Below are positions 1-11,647 of a stretch of DNA of 64,000 nt, one piece after another (the first letter of the stretch is position 1; each line of letters opens with the position of its first letter). The stretch comes from Ridgeia piscesae (Eukaryota > Annelida > Polychaeta > Sabellida > Siboglinidae). The stretch is from positions 2,501 through 66,500 of the forward strand of contig JAODUO010000556.1 in assembly GCA_025642075.2 (NCBI GenBank), read 5' to 3'. A program made the translations under genes and the position numbers. The notes under the pieces were generated by a model. It saw nothing but the letters and a program-made list of their open reading frames with translations, was not told the origin of the DNA and made no database searches.

Positions 1-63
1 GCTGGTTGTCCATTACAGGTGACAATTCGTCAAGTGATGCTGTCTGGCTTAAATCAGTTAATT

Positions 64-527
<464 letters not shown>

Positions 528-564
528 ATGAGTGTGCCTGTGTATGTGTGCTTGCGTGCATGGC

Positions 565-567
565 AAC

Positions 568-609
<42 letters not shown>

Positions 610-615
610 ATGCGT
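565..615. repeat. (TGCG)n microsatellite
   Basis: About twelve TGCG tetramers following the TG tract after a short degenerate spacer. Confidence 0.93.
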
Positions 616-619
616 GCGT

Positions 620-1334
620 GTCAGTATGAGTGTGTTGGAGTCACTGTTGTGCACAGTGCTGCCTCTTGTGAGACTATGGTGGTCTACATTGCAGACACTT
701 GTTGGCTTCGTCATTATCGCATCGGCCAGTACATGGACCCGCGGGCAACATGAACCATCGTTATTTCACGCATTTCATGTAAAAAATAAACGCCTCCGTC
801 ACGCTCTGTGAGCATGTAGGTTCAGGCAAAACGCTAACAGTATGACACAGGCCGGTTAAGGTTGGCCTATTTAGGCTCCCTCCAGGGCTCCAACAAGGCG
901 ACTTGCCGGTCCCATCATCACGTGAAGGTTGTCACTTGTAGTTTGGAACATGTTGTAGGAGCAATCCAGCGAGTGACATTTTCACATCAATTTGCCTGAA
1001 ATTACATGTAGTTCCATGCAGTGTGAGTATATCATTTCTACGTTATTAGTAAAGACACTCGCCACACAATGTTGTATGTCACGCGTCACTGCACATGCAC
1101 CCTGTTGACAAATGCAGTCAATGGGCCCCAGTCGATACAAGCTGTACCGTCGCTAGACTGTGTATTACAGAGATATCAATGTTAAAAATCTTTGAAAGTC
1201 ATAGCGAGCACGAGTTAGGGGTTATTCTACGCGGTAAAAAGTCAACCGAATGTCACTGCAAAGTCCTTAGTCACTGACTGTGCTAAATAATTGAAGTAAT
1301 GTAGTGTCACGTCTGAAAGTGTATACAAATACTA

Positions 1335-1335
<1 letters not shown>
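620..1335. other. No gene seen
   Basis: Unique-looking sequence with only short open frames. I see no splice-supported coding sequence or RNA gene. Confidence 0.6.

Positions 1336-1409
<74 letters not shown>
1336..1409. repeat. (AT)n microsatellite
   Basis: About 36 AT dinucleotides, nearly perfect. Confidence 0.95.
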
Positions 1410-1415
<6 letters not shown>

Positions 1416-1581
1416 TAATAAAACATTAGAATCTGAAGGACGAATCACAAACTGGAGATTTCGTCTCACGCGCGGGAGTGCGAAAAGCGGGAGGCTCCCG
1501 CGTAAAGCGGACTAATTAACAGGTATGGATTGGGGGGCATGGCCCCTCTGGCGACGCCACTGATTACGTCGTAGAAACACT

Positions 1582-1921
1582 ATGTCGACGGTAATGTCTT
1601 CAACTTAAATTCGAAACACTCACCCGCCCAAGTAGAACACACTACTAAAATGTAAATATTCACATATCGGTTTGAGAAAATTATTCTTATGCCAAGGCAA
1701 GAAAGCTTATGATTTGCACGTTACCGATACGTAATAAAAATTAAAAAAACGAATGTATATTTCTACGTTTTCCGTGTATTAATTAACATATACACGTGTA
1801 CACGTTGATGGATCGACCGCCAAACTGTGTCCACACTAGGTGCCGTGGTCGTGGAGTAACATAAATCTCCCAAATCATTACCACTGCCCTGGGCCACCAT
1901 GCCCTATTTGCAAAACTAACA
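1582..1921 (+). repeat. Left arm of a long inverted repeat
   Basis: Read forward, this stretch matches the reverse complement of 4373-4945 at roughly 90% by eye. The shared parts are an outer block (1582 to about 1812 with about 4722-4945) and an inner block (about 1841-1921 with about 4376-4470). The right arm has about 250 extra bases between the blocks. The arms enclose the LINE remnant. Confidence 0.85.
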
Positions 1922-2339
1922 ACCGCATCATTAAATTCGCGAATTCTTGTATTACCGATGCCTGATGGTCCCCTCCAATGCAAAATCCTGGCTACGACAC
2001 TGCCCAAACTACCCAGAGTAATCTCTATAGGGCGTTCGCTAGTAGCAATAGTTCAGCTTGAATTAATGGGTTCCCCTAGAATGCCCTCTCTGGATCCGCC
2101 CTTGTCCTATCTGCCGATGTCATACCTGACCAAAACCGTAGCATAGGCCTATAGCGCATACCGTGGTGAACTGTCAAAACTGTACGCACGGTAATTTGGC
2201 ACCAGATGTTGAGTGTTTTAGCAAAAGTCAATAATAATTATATGTCCACATACTGTAGACTTGTCTGTTAGTGACAACACATTGTGATCAAAATAGCTAT
2301 GGCTGCTTACTGAGTACAGATTGTGTACAAACTTACTAT

Positions 2340-3890
2340 TTTGGGGCGTCAAAGCGACTACGACAAGTTGCCAAATCTGAACGACAGCCCACATGGAGAA
2401 AAAAACCAAACTAACAATTTCACTTAAAGGAGTACATGACCAATTATCAATAATTAACACCTCTAAATCGCAAATACCACGCGGCATTCCACCATGGTTT
2501 CTAAACAGATATGCCTCCCACCTAACACCAATAATACATTATATCTTCCAATCATCAGTCGACTCTGGTCAAGTCCCCAAAGCCTGGAAAGAAGCAAACA
2601 TAACAGCAATTTTCAAGAAAGGAAACAGGGCAGAAACTTCAAACTACAGACCAATATCATTAACACCTGTGATTTCTAAACTCCTTGAACACATAATTCA
2701 TAGCCACATCATGAAACACCTTGAACAAATCACATCCTAACTGACCACCAACATGTTTTCGTGCTAAAAGATCAACAGAAACTCAATTAATTCAAACTGT
2801 CCATGACATAAGCAAATCCCTAGACGAAAAGAAATCTGTAGACATGGCCAATCTAGACTTCACTAAAGTTCCACATAAAAGACTAATCCACAAACTAAAA
2901 TACTATATCTTCATGGATAGAAAGCTTCCTTGCAGAAAGAACTCAACAGGTTGTAATAAATGGATCAGCATCCATACCAATTCAAGTCACCTCAGGGGTA
3001 CCACAGAGAACCGTACTGGGGCCTCTATTTTTCTTACTTTACATAAATGACCTACCCAACAATCTCACTTCATATGTTCGTCTTTTTGCAGATGACTGCC
3101 TACTATATCTACCAGTTAAATCAGACAATGACACTTCTCTTCTCCAAAATGATCTACTCAAACTTGAGGAATGGCAAAACACCTGGCTTATGAAATTCAA
3201 TTCCACCAAATGCTTCACAATGACATTAGCCTCAAGAAAACCGACACCAAATCTCTACACCTTCTATGGCCAACAACTGAAATCTGTTAAATCACATTGT
3301 TATGTTGGTGTAGAAATATCAAATACTTTAAATTGGACAGCACAATGCAACTCAGTTGCTAGGAAGTCACAACAAACATTAGGAGTCATTAGGAGAAATC
3401 TAAATAAATTCCCAACCTACATTAAGTCTATAGCCTACACAACCCTTGTCCGACCAATACGTGAATATGCATCAGAATCATGGGATCCACACTGCCTAAA
3501 CATATTAAAGCCCTAGAAAGAATCCAAAGACAAGGTGCCAGATTGTGTACTCAAAACTATTCTAGAGAGCCAGGAACATTAACCCAACTTCTTAACGACC
3601 TCCAGTGGGACACCCTCCAAACAAGAAGAACAATTAAAAGAATTAGCATAATATATAAGATGGAATATAACCTTATAGATATCCCTCTAGATCACTATAT
3701 CCAACCCAATACTAGATCCTCACGTAAACATGACAGTCAATTCTTGCAAATTAGATACTCGTATCATATTTGGAAACAGCTTCTTCCCAACCACAATTAA
3801 AGAATGGAATTCTCTCCCCCCAAACACTGTCTCAAGTAAATCACTAAACGCATTTCAAAATAATTTAATCCAACATTTCAACAATTAAGT
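2340..3890 (+). pseudogene. Non-LTR retrotransposon (LINE, jockey/CR1-like) reverse transcriptase, degenerate
   Basis: Broken reverse transcriptase reading frames. At 2393-2740 there is a fragment with the motif NYRPISLTPVISKLLE, typical of the RT fingers. At about 2844 comes a DFTKV palm motif A block (degraded). At about 3085 the catalytic FADDCLLY motif is intact. A thumb and C-terminal region follows (SVARKSQQTLG, then ALERIQRQGARL, and finally an EWNSLP block near 3805). Several frameshifts and stops separate the pieces, so the copy is dead. No endonuclease domain was found, so it is probably 5'-truncated. It ends in a hexamer repeat. Confidence 0.9.
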
Positions 3891-3943
3891 CAGACGACCC
3901 ACCATGCGCATTGGCGTGATGTCCCCAGGACATTTTGCCAGTA

Positions 3944-4087
3944 ACAGATACAGATACAGATACAGATACAGATACAGATACAGATACAGATACAGATACA
4001 GATACAGATACAGATACAGATACAGATACAGATACAGATACAGATACAGATACATATACAGATACAGATACAGATACAGATACAGAT
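3944..4087 (+). repeat. (ACAGAT)n hexamer tail of the LINE
   Basis: About 24 copies of a 6-bp unit, with one ACATAT variant near 4053. The array starts about 55 bp after the last recognisable LINE coding sequence, where the element's 3' end is expected. Open frames of alternating YR, DT or LY residues are artefacts. Confidence 0.95.
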
Positions 4088-4269
4088 GCTTTGCGTTCAT
4101 TTAGTATTATTGTTATGGTTTAATGGGTATGAAGGTACTCCATTTCGGCGACATGTTTTACCATTTTCAATTTGGCGTTTAGCAGCAACAGTAGCAGGCG
4201 AGTTGTTCATTTTTATTTTTATTTTGGCTTAGTCCATATTATAAATAACGGGTGTTCTTTTACATCGCA

Positions 4270-4345
4270 TGTATCTGAATCTGAATAGTACGTCGTAAGA
4301 AGCCAATATTGGCTATTGTATAAGACGGCGGTGTGTGCGCATGTT
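4270..4345 (-). repeat. Dispersed repeat fragment, second copy near 62.5 kb
   Basis: Its reverse complement resembles 62484-62562. Both contain CAATAACATGCGCACACAC and then a block reading TAGCC..TATTGGCTTCTT..ACGACGTA. It lies just inside the right inverted arm. Confidence 0.75.
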
Positions 4346-4372
4346 ATTGATACAACAATGACGTGTGTGCGC

Positions 4373-4945
4373 GATTTTAGTTTTGCAAATAGGGCACGGT
4401 GTCCCAGGGCCCAGGGCAGTGGTAATGATTTGGGAGATTTCTGTTAATCCACGACCACGACCACGGCACCGGTTTGTCAATCCTCGAGTCGCGACGAACG
4501 TCGAACTCGAAGGCAAAGATGAGGGGGCGGTGTAAAATGTCAAAATACTTTCCTGTCCCAAGTAGAAAACACTGAAGTATTTTGAAGTTAAAAAACTGGT
4601 CAAGTTGAAGATTTTGGGCTCGGTTTGAAACTGGATATATTTGTTGTTTACTCGTAATACGTATCAATCAAAATTTGAATATGTTACGGACCTACTAAAC
4701 TAAACTTAAAGTAAATAGACAAAATTTGACGGTTCATCAACGTGTATACGTTAACGGAAACGTTGAAATATATACTCGTTTTCATTTTTTATTACGTATC
4801 GGTAACGTGCAAATCATAAGCTTTTTTGCCTTGTTATCAGAATAACTTTCTCAAACCGATATGTGAATATTTACATTTTAGTAGTGTATTCTACTTGGGC
4901 GGGTGAGTGTTTTCGAATTTAAGTTGAAAACCTTACCGTCGGCAT
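4373..4945 (-). repeat. Right arm of the long inverted repeat
   Basis: Reverse complement of 1582-1921 with an additional internal segment at about 4473-4720. The arm ends at about 4945, overlapping the first ATG of the open frame that encodes the small membrane protein. That argues against using this ATG as the start. Confidence 0.85.
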
Positions 4946-5144
4946 GAGTGCTTTAAAATTGCTACACCGGATTCGAGTCCACCTGTTGCTGTGTGATAAG
5001 AAAGGAACACTGATTGTAATGATAGTTCCTCTGTTCCAGTGTCTACATCGCGAGACGACAACACGAGGTCCAAACGTAAACACGCACGCGTCCATTCGTC
5101 GCTCGTCGCACCCGTCGATATTGTCAAACACCGTACATAGGAAC

Positions 5145-5414
5145 ATGGACGCTTATAGGGCTAAATCGGACATCGTTGCCATGGTGACACTGATGGTTGT
5201 GCTCGCCATTACGTCACTGTCTACATTCGCGTGGATGGCGTCCATCGGATGGACTGATCACACAGGTATCGCAGTGGCGGTGATCTTTGTCTTGCTCACC
5301 CTGCTCCAGGGGGTCGCGGGGGTGGGGTGGTGGACAGCGACAAACAAGTCGTCGCCAGCACAGCAGTCGGACGTTCTGTCCGAGCAGAAGGAACTAACCC
5401 CCATCGTCGCTTGA
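5145..5414 (+). CDS. Small two-helix membrane protein, unknown family
   Basis: I do not recognise the family. The open frame begins at 4944, but I prefer the ATG at 5145, which gives 89 residues, because the upstream part starts inside the inverted repeat arm and has no protein-like features. Two hydrophobic segments are clear, at about residues 9-30 (start SDIVAMVTLMVV) and 41-63 (IAVAVIFVLLTLLQG). A short polar tail follows, rich in Ser, Gln and Glu and ending in LTPIVA. This suggests a hairpin membrane protein with both ends on the same side. Local base composition is GC-richer than the flanks, which fits coding use. AATAAA at 5691-5696 could be its poly(A) signal. It could also be the last exon of a longer gene. 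Confidence 0.5.
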   Translation: MDAYRAKSDIVAMVTLMVVLAITSLSTFAWMASIGWTDHTGIAVAVIFVLLTLLQGVAGVGWWTATNKSSPAQQSDVLSEQKELTPIVA

Positions 5415-5690
5415 GGGCGGGTCGGGAGGACGGCGCCAGAATCAGTTAATCAGAGCAGCTAAAGTCTTGTCAGGTGACAACTGTGACAACCATATTACGT
5501 GTTGACAACTGCACCTTATTGTTGCATATTCATTTATGTGGATTGTGGATGTCTGCTTACGAAACTCTATCAGTAACTAAGGCATCCGTACGGTTGATGA
5601 CGTGATGTGAGATATCGTTTGTTTATTTTACACACACCACACGGGAGCTAGTCCGTATAGGAGACACGTGCGTAGTATGGCATTCATGTT

Positions 5691-5696
5691 AATAAA
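5691..5696 (+). terminator. Candidate poly(A) signal
   Basis: AATAAA about 280 bp after the stop of the small membrane protein frame. Confidence 0.4.
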
Positions 5697-5929
5697 AAGC
5701 CGGAGCAGTTATTATTCTAAAACGGGACATGTACGCAAACTGATATGCGTGCAGCTGATGGTTGATAACTTTTCTTGGACAAATATCCAGTTTGTTATTG
5801 TGAAAAATATTTGTCAATTTGTACTTAGCCAGGATTTCTGCTAGGATCCACTAAATTGTCTTTTGGTCGCCATGGCCTAGGCATATAGTAGTGCCAATTC
5901 AATACTCTACAGATTTTGGCGTGTATTAA

Positions 5930-6443
5930 ATGGATACTCCAGTCAGTGAGAGCTTCACAGTATTAGCTTACATAACTATACTATATTGATTGTGCCTAGT
6001 GATTGTGCACAAAGATCGTTAATAAACAATTACTTATAGTTTAATGGTATCAAAAACATGCTATCTTAGTTTCAGGGCGCTGCCATCTTGAGACTTATGC
6101 GCCAGTGACGTAAGCCAAATTGTTTACGCCACTGGCGCATTGTTGAAAAAGGCTAATAGTTGTGATTGTGACGTAAGCAATCCGCGATGTACTGGATACA
6201 TCAAATACCATTGGATAGACTAGGTTGTACGAACGTACATGCGTCAGTGACGTAAGCGGTTTACGTCACTGGCGCTTAAGTCTTAAAAGGCAGCGCCCTG
6301 AATCCAACATGGAGTGTTTCTGGTACAATTAGACTATAATTCATTGTTGTTTAACGATTTGTGTGCACAATTACTATGCACAACTAATATATTATACAGA
6401 TGTATGTAAATGGTGTGAATCTCTCACTCACTGGAGTATCCCT
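5930..6443. mobile_element. Palindromic MITE with TTAA target duplication (piggyBac-like)
   Basis: The ends are inverted copies built on GGATACTCCAGT.AGTGAGAG, and the element is flanked by TTAA at 5926-5929 and 6444-6447. TTAA duplication is characteristic of piggyBac-type insertion. The whole 514 bp is an extended imperfect palindrome. Nested in it are two smaller hairpins, at about 6100-6139 and 6241-6275, each pairing a GTGACGTAAGC half with a TTTACG.CACTGGCGC half. No coding sequence is present, so it is non-autonomous. Confidence 0.85.
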
Positions 6444-6447
6444 TTAA

Positions 6448-7292
6448 GACACTGGTATAGGTGAAGATATCAGTTAACAAATGCCGATCATTGGTTGTGT
6501 GTTGCACGTGATGTATACATGGTGACTTAAAATGTCATCGGCATGACAATAAATATTTGCAAACAACAATAGCAGGTAAAAGGAAATACATCGGTATTGT
6601 TCGAATAATTATAATGACAAAGTGACAGTACTTCTATTTGTGTAGTTTCATACAACAGGTCGACAGTAATGAGTAAGACAAAATATCTAAAGGAACACAA
6701 TCCCTAGTTACTGTTTTAGGAAATATTGATTTGCTACAGTATGAAGCTCAACTACACTGTGCAGATCTATCATGAAAACGTTATTGTGTGCACATAGAAT
6801 GAGATGAAATCACTCTATTTTATCAATGTGTTCTCGAATGAAACCATTAATAATTATTTTTAAATAACAGTAACTTGTATTTCTGTAATATACTTCTCAC
6901 AGCAAAGCTATCTTTGAAAAAGGAACTTGTAAATATTTGATTGATCTATGTCCCATTAACATATACATTATTCATTTAGACAGTCTTTCACAAGGCTGTC
7001 GGCTTTCTTTGTGACTTGGTCTGACATAGATATTTCTCTACAAGCTGTCTGCACTTGGCATGGCATCTCAAAAAACCCAAAGGATGTGTATGAGCACCGG
7101 CTCCTGTGACTTCAAAATGACATCACGAAATGTTTTACATGTATAAAACAGGGATATAACATAGCTTCTGTTGGAATCAGAATTACTATAACACTGCCGA
7201 CTGATTATCTGAATACTTCTTAAAAATTGATTCACAAGACACAAAGAAAGAATTCATTACATCATTTCCCTCGCATAAACCTCTAATCTGTC
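6448..7292. other. No gene seen
   Basis: AT-rich sequence between the MITE and the hAT element. No open frame over 60 codons and no recognisable coding segment. Confidence 0.6.
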
Positions 7293-9846
7293 CAGGGTTG
7301 GAAAAATCATGATTTATTCGAATAAATAGAATAAATCGGATTATCTTCGATTAAATCGATTTATTGGATTTTTTCAACATTCTAGACAATAATAAACAAT
7401 AATTTGTAATTCGGAAAATAAATAAATATGTCGAATATCATAATATGCCCAATAGGCCGAACATTTCGTTCGTAACATTTCTAAAGAATTTAAGCAAAGT
7501 TGTTACGTACAAATTTAAACTTTATTAAAAAAAAACACATACCGTTAAATCAACTGGCAGTAGCACGCATCGAAACAAACAATCAGTTTGCGGTGCATGT
7601 GATTATTCATTATTGCCATTTATTGGTAGCCTGATTATTGTCATCTTAATATCAGTTGTCAGAGTCCGAAGCAATGTTCACATTTAGAACTTTGTATATG
7701 AACACAAGTTTGGCCATTTTTGCTACTCCAAGCCTGTTACGCAGTTTACTGTGTACAAGACCAAATGTCGAAAAGGCTCGTTCCACATAGGAGCTTCATG
7801 CAACTGAGCACAGCAAGCATATAATAAAGTGAATGAAGTCTTCATCAAAGCGTCCTTCCATTGCCATCCACCATTCCACTGAACTCACATCAACAAAGTA
7901 ACTGTCCTCAAACATTTAAACTTTGAAAGGGCATTTCGAGCTCGAAACTTAACAACTGTAGAGATGCAGTCTGGATAATACTCGCGGCAATAAAGCATAG
8001 CACTGTCAACATGTTCTGCATCCAATGTGATCCCGTTTACCATTGGAACCAGAATGTAGGCCAGGTAGTGTGCATCAGTGAGATTAGTGGATTTGCGTGC
8101 AACGAATTTCTTACGATCTGCTGTAGATAGTAGTGGAGTGAGTTTTGTCTCGAGTTCTGACCAGATGTCTACTGCCTGTCTCAGTGTGCATCTGGATTGC
8201 TGCAGCTTGTCCAAAGCAACGACTATCGGGAGCATTCTTTCCAGATAATCTTCAGCATTACGCTTTAGTGCAGTATTTCACCTTCACTGCGATTTGTTTA
8301 TCCAAACCTTCCCTGTGATTTCACAGACGAGAAGTAGCACTGCCCAACTGTCCAAGTAACTTTGAAATGTATCGACAAGGCCATTCCACCGTACTTCTTG
8401 TGGCACAACAAGTTTACGTCCCCAAGCTGCTTTATACCACGCCCCTGGAAGATGCGTGTTTCTGAAGTACTTCACTATCTTCACCACATGTTCTTTCACG
8501 CCACTGATTTCAATGTCCTTTGACAGCAGATTCATCTGATGAGCATCATATCCATCATCGTACCCCAGCATATTTCGTATTTATGCCATATTTGCAGCAT
8601 TGTCAGTAGCAAAGCTGCCCACATTACAACCACATTTCAGTTCTGTCGACTGGATAGCAGTTTTTTTTTAATTCCAGCCAGGTATTCTGCTGTGTGACAC
8701 CGGATGTGTCAATTGTGTCGGTGATGTATACTTCCCCTTCAGCAGTGGTGATAGTCGCACACACTATTGGCTCATTGTGGATATTACTCCAGCCATCGAG
8801 AGCCATGCTGACGGTCGAATTGCACAACTTTGTCCAGCAGTCATCTTGTAGCGAGTCGTGTACCTTATCAATCATTTTGTCAGATATGTCTTTTCGTGAT
8901 GGAGGTTTGTACCCAGGTCGAAGTATATGAAGTAATTTATGGAACTCTTCGTGATCAGCAGTACGGAAAGGAGTGTTGTTGGCTAAGAAGAATCTGGCAA
9001 CGTGAATATCTAGTTTTTCGTTTCTCAGAGGAAGTACATACGACTCGGTCAATCTCGGTCTCTCTCTCACGTCTTGTTCTAGTTGCAGTCTGCATATATC
9101 CACGTGACACTTCATTCTGGCAACAATTCCTTGGATGTCCTTGGAGCATCTTTTACACTTTGCTCTGCAACCCGTTCAACCAATTTGTACAACTTTCGCA
9201 AAATAATTCCACACAGAATCTAGTTGACGTGGCATGGTGACACAACCGGTCAACCACAAGGTGCAATCGCAATGACTATCAGAATGTTCTGCCTACTAAC
9301 TTACTAAGCCAGATACCAGACTGCCCTGTGTTGTGCCTTCCTGCCCTTATTTCCTGGCTCCTCGGTAGGATTGGCAGTCCCTTCCCTCAAGAAATGTGTG
9401 GCTTCACCATGACACCACATATCAATTGATTAAATCAAAGCATGCAATTAGCTGCAGTCAATTGATCCCTGGCAGGTGACAATACAGATAAAGCCCTCTT
9501 CCCAATCAGTCAAAGACATGCATCAGTGATCACATAGATCTATCACTTGCCTCTGTCACTTGCCTAATACAACATACCAAAGTCCAAGCAATCCACCAAG
9601 CAAATATTTAATTGAGCACAGCTGTAAAACCATGTGGGAATAGTAATAACAAAATGTCAGCTGTCGTACTGTTGAATGTTGTTGAGGATTATTATTATAA
9701 AGTTGCACAAATAAAGCGAGTAATCAGGTAAGTATAAAATTAAAATAACCTGAAAAAATCGACAAAATCAATATCTTGATTTTTTTTCATTTGATTAAAT
9801 CAATGATTTAATCGATGATTTTATCAATTTGATTAAATCAACCCTG
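7293..9846 (-). mobile_element. hAT-type DNA transposon, degenerate
   Basis: The ends are inverted: CAGGGTTG opens the left end, and CAACCCTG closes the right end. Both have AT-rich subterminal repeats of the GATTAAATC kind. Between them lies a decayed hAT transposase read on the minus strand. I could not see a convincing 8-bp target duplication (flanks AATCTGTC and GGTGTGAC). Confidence 0.8.
7652..9235 (-). pseudogene. hAT transposase with BED zinc finger, broken
   Basis: Read on the minus strand from an ATG at 9235. First comes a BED-finger region (VWNYFAKVVQIG, one in-frame stop, then CRAKCKRC and H..C), continuing in the same frame to 8624. The hAT core follows with SMALDGWSNIHNEP. Further blocks lie at 8284-8571 (VRWNGLVDTFQSYLDSW) and 7885-8235. 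At 7652 to about 7780 the hAT dimerisation motif is clear (YVERAFSTFGLVHSKLRNRL). A TGA sits a few codons upstream of that motif, and frameshifts separate the blocks, so no functional protein is made. It resembles ZBED-type hAT transposases. Confidence 0.9.
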
Positions 9847-10420
9847 GGTGTGACGCATAAACTCATGAACATAAACCAGCACACCAAGTAGTATTTTGTC
9901 AAGAGCCGACACAAAGTTTTGAATATTAGGGGGTCATTAATGGACGAAAACATTGATGCGTACATAAGTTGAGTGTTTTCGAGACAAATATGTTAACATT
10001 GTTAATTTACACAGTATGGCTTCAGATGCTAAGTAAGGGTCAACAAACCAAATCAGAAAAACTGAAGGACATTGCATAGACTATGATGAATGGTGCGAAC
10101 GGATTAATTTCGACTGACACAAAATGAAGGTATGATTCTTTTGTTTACCTAAAGTCTAACGATCATGAGTTGGACGTTATATACCCGATTCTGGCTCTGG
10201 GTCCCGAGTACCAACTGTCCCATGAGATATCCCGATCTTTACGTATAAAAACGCGCTAAACTCGACGAATTGCACGAAAAACACATACATTAACTGAAGA
10301 TATCGCTTTTTGTGGGGCTGAGAAAACATGGACGTCAATATGGCTGTTTGCTCCGAGTTGTGTAGTCGTCTGACTGGTCATGCTGGCTGGCTGCAGCATC
10401 GTCAGTTGCTGCACATCAGT
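9847..10420. other. No gene seen
   Basis: Unique sequence between the hAT element and a tandem repeat. Nothing supported. Confidence 0.55.
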
Positions 10421-10421
10421 T

Positions 10422-10636
10422 ATGTAGATAACAACATAGCAACATCAATAGATAACAACATAACAACATCATATAGATAACAACATAATAGCATCATATA
10501 GATAAAACATAACAACATCAATAGATAACAACATAACAACATCAATAGATAAAACATAACAACATCAATAGATAACACCATAAAAACATCAATAGATAAC
10601 AATATCATATAGATAATAACATCAATAGATAACATG
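10422..10636. repeat. Tandem repeat, about 22-bp unit
   Basis: About ten imperfect copies of a unit containing CATCAATAGATAACAACATA, with some units shortened. Confidence 0.9.
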
Positions 10637-11019
10637 CATCACTAACATATAAAGCATTACGTTATCTTACATGCCATACTTTGTCAGGTGACGTATACAT
10701 ACATAGTATTTTTGTGGTGATGGTTTTATCATGTAAGTCGTCTTGTTAAGAATAGAAACGTAAAATTTTGTATTATTTGGTTTGCTGGCGCCGGCTAACC
10801 ATCGCGTCGTGCTAACCTTCCAAGGATTCTTCGGGATATATTCGTTCAAAGATGAGACGTGTTTTCATTGGTTGGAAATAAAGAGCAAAAGCAACTTTGA
10901 AATGACGGGAGCGAGGTAAAGTCTAAACACTCACTGGAGCAAACCTACGTACTCGTTGTTGTCACATTAGCTGAGACGTTGTCTAATACATGTTTATTTT
11001 TTATTGTGAAAATATGACT

Positions 11020-11290
11020 ATGCGCACGCGGTCTCTGTCTGTCGTCCGTACGTACTCGTCTGTCTGTCATTCTAGCGTTGTCTATCTGTTTTTTTGTGTC
11101 TGCTCTGCGCCGTCCGGTCTCTGTCTGTCTGTCTTCTCTTCTTCTGTCTGTCTGTCGTCGTTGTCTGTCTGTCCTCTCGTCTGTCTCCTCTCTTCGTCTC
11201 TCTCTCCCCCTCCTTCCCTCCCCTCCTCCGTCCGTCCCTCCCTCCCTCCTCCCTCCCTCTCTCTCCTCCTCCCTCCCTCCTCTCTCTCTC

Positions 11291-11332
<42 letters not shown>

Positions 11333-11345
11333 GCTGTCTGGGTCT
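11020..11345. repeat. Pyrimidine-rich low-complexity tract (CTGT/CT)
   Basis: The plus strand is almost wholly C and T, grading from CTGT-type repeats into (TCCC)n and then pure CT at about 11300-11329. Ser/Leu-rich and Arg/Glu-rich open frames over it are artefacts. Confidence 0.9.
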
Positions 11346-11647
11346 CTAATTTCTCCTCGCGTTATTCTCTTTCTGCCATCACTTTCTTTCTCTTCATCAT
11401 CCACGAAATATACAGTATATATTGTTCAGCATGTTTGGGAAAATATAGTAAACAACACGTTGACAAAGATTCATTAGTCATGTCAACAACTGGCAGCGTT
11501 AACATCAACATCTGCGACAATCACTACCAACATCGCCAGCCTCATCACGGAAACAACATTTGCACGCAGAACAACCCGAGCCACTCCATAACGCATGGAT
11601 CTGACTACAACCTTGATGTATTGTGCACAGCTATGTTTGTGTTTCAG

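Noticed and set aside
4944..5144. N-terminal extension of the small membrane protein
   Set aside because: Starts within the inverted repeat arm and lacks protein-like composition; the ATG at 5145 is preferred.
10990..11477. Ser/Leu-rich and Arg/Glu-rich open frames
   Set aside because: Pure low-complexity pyrimidine tract.
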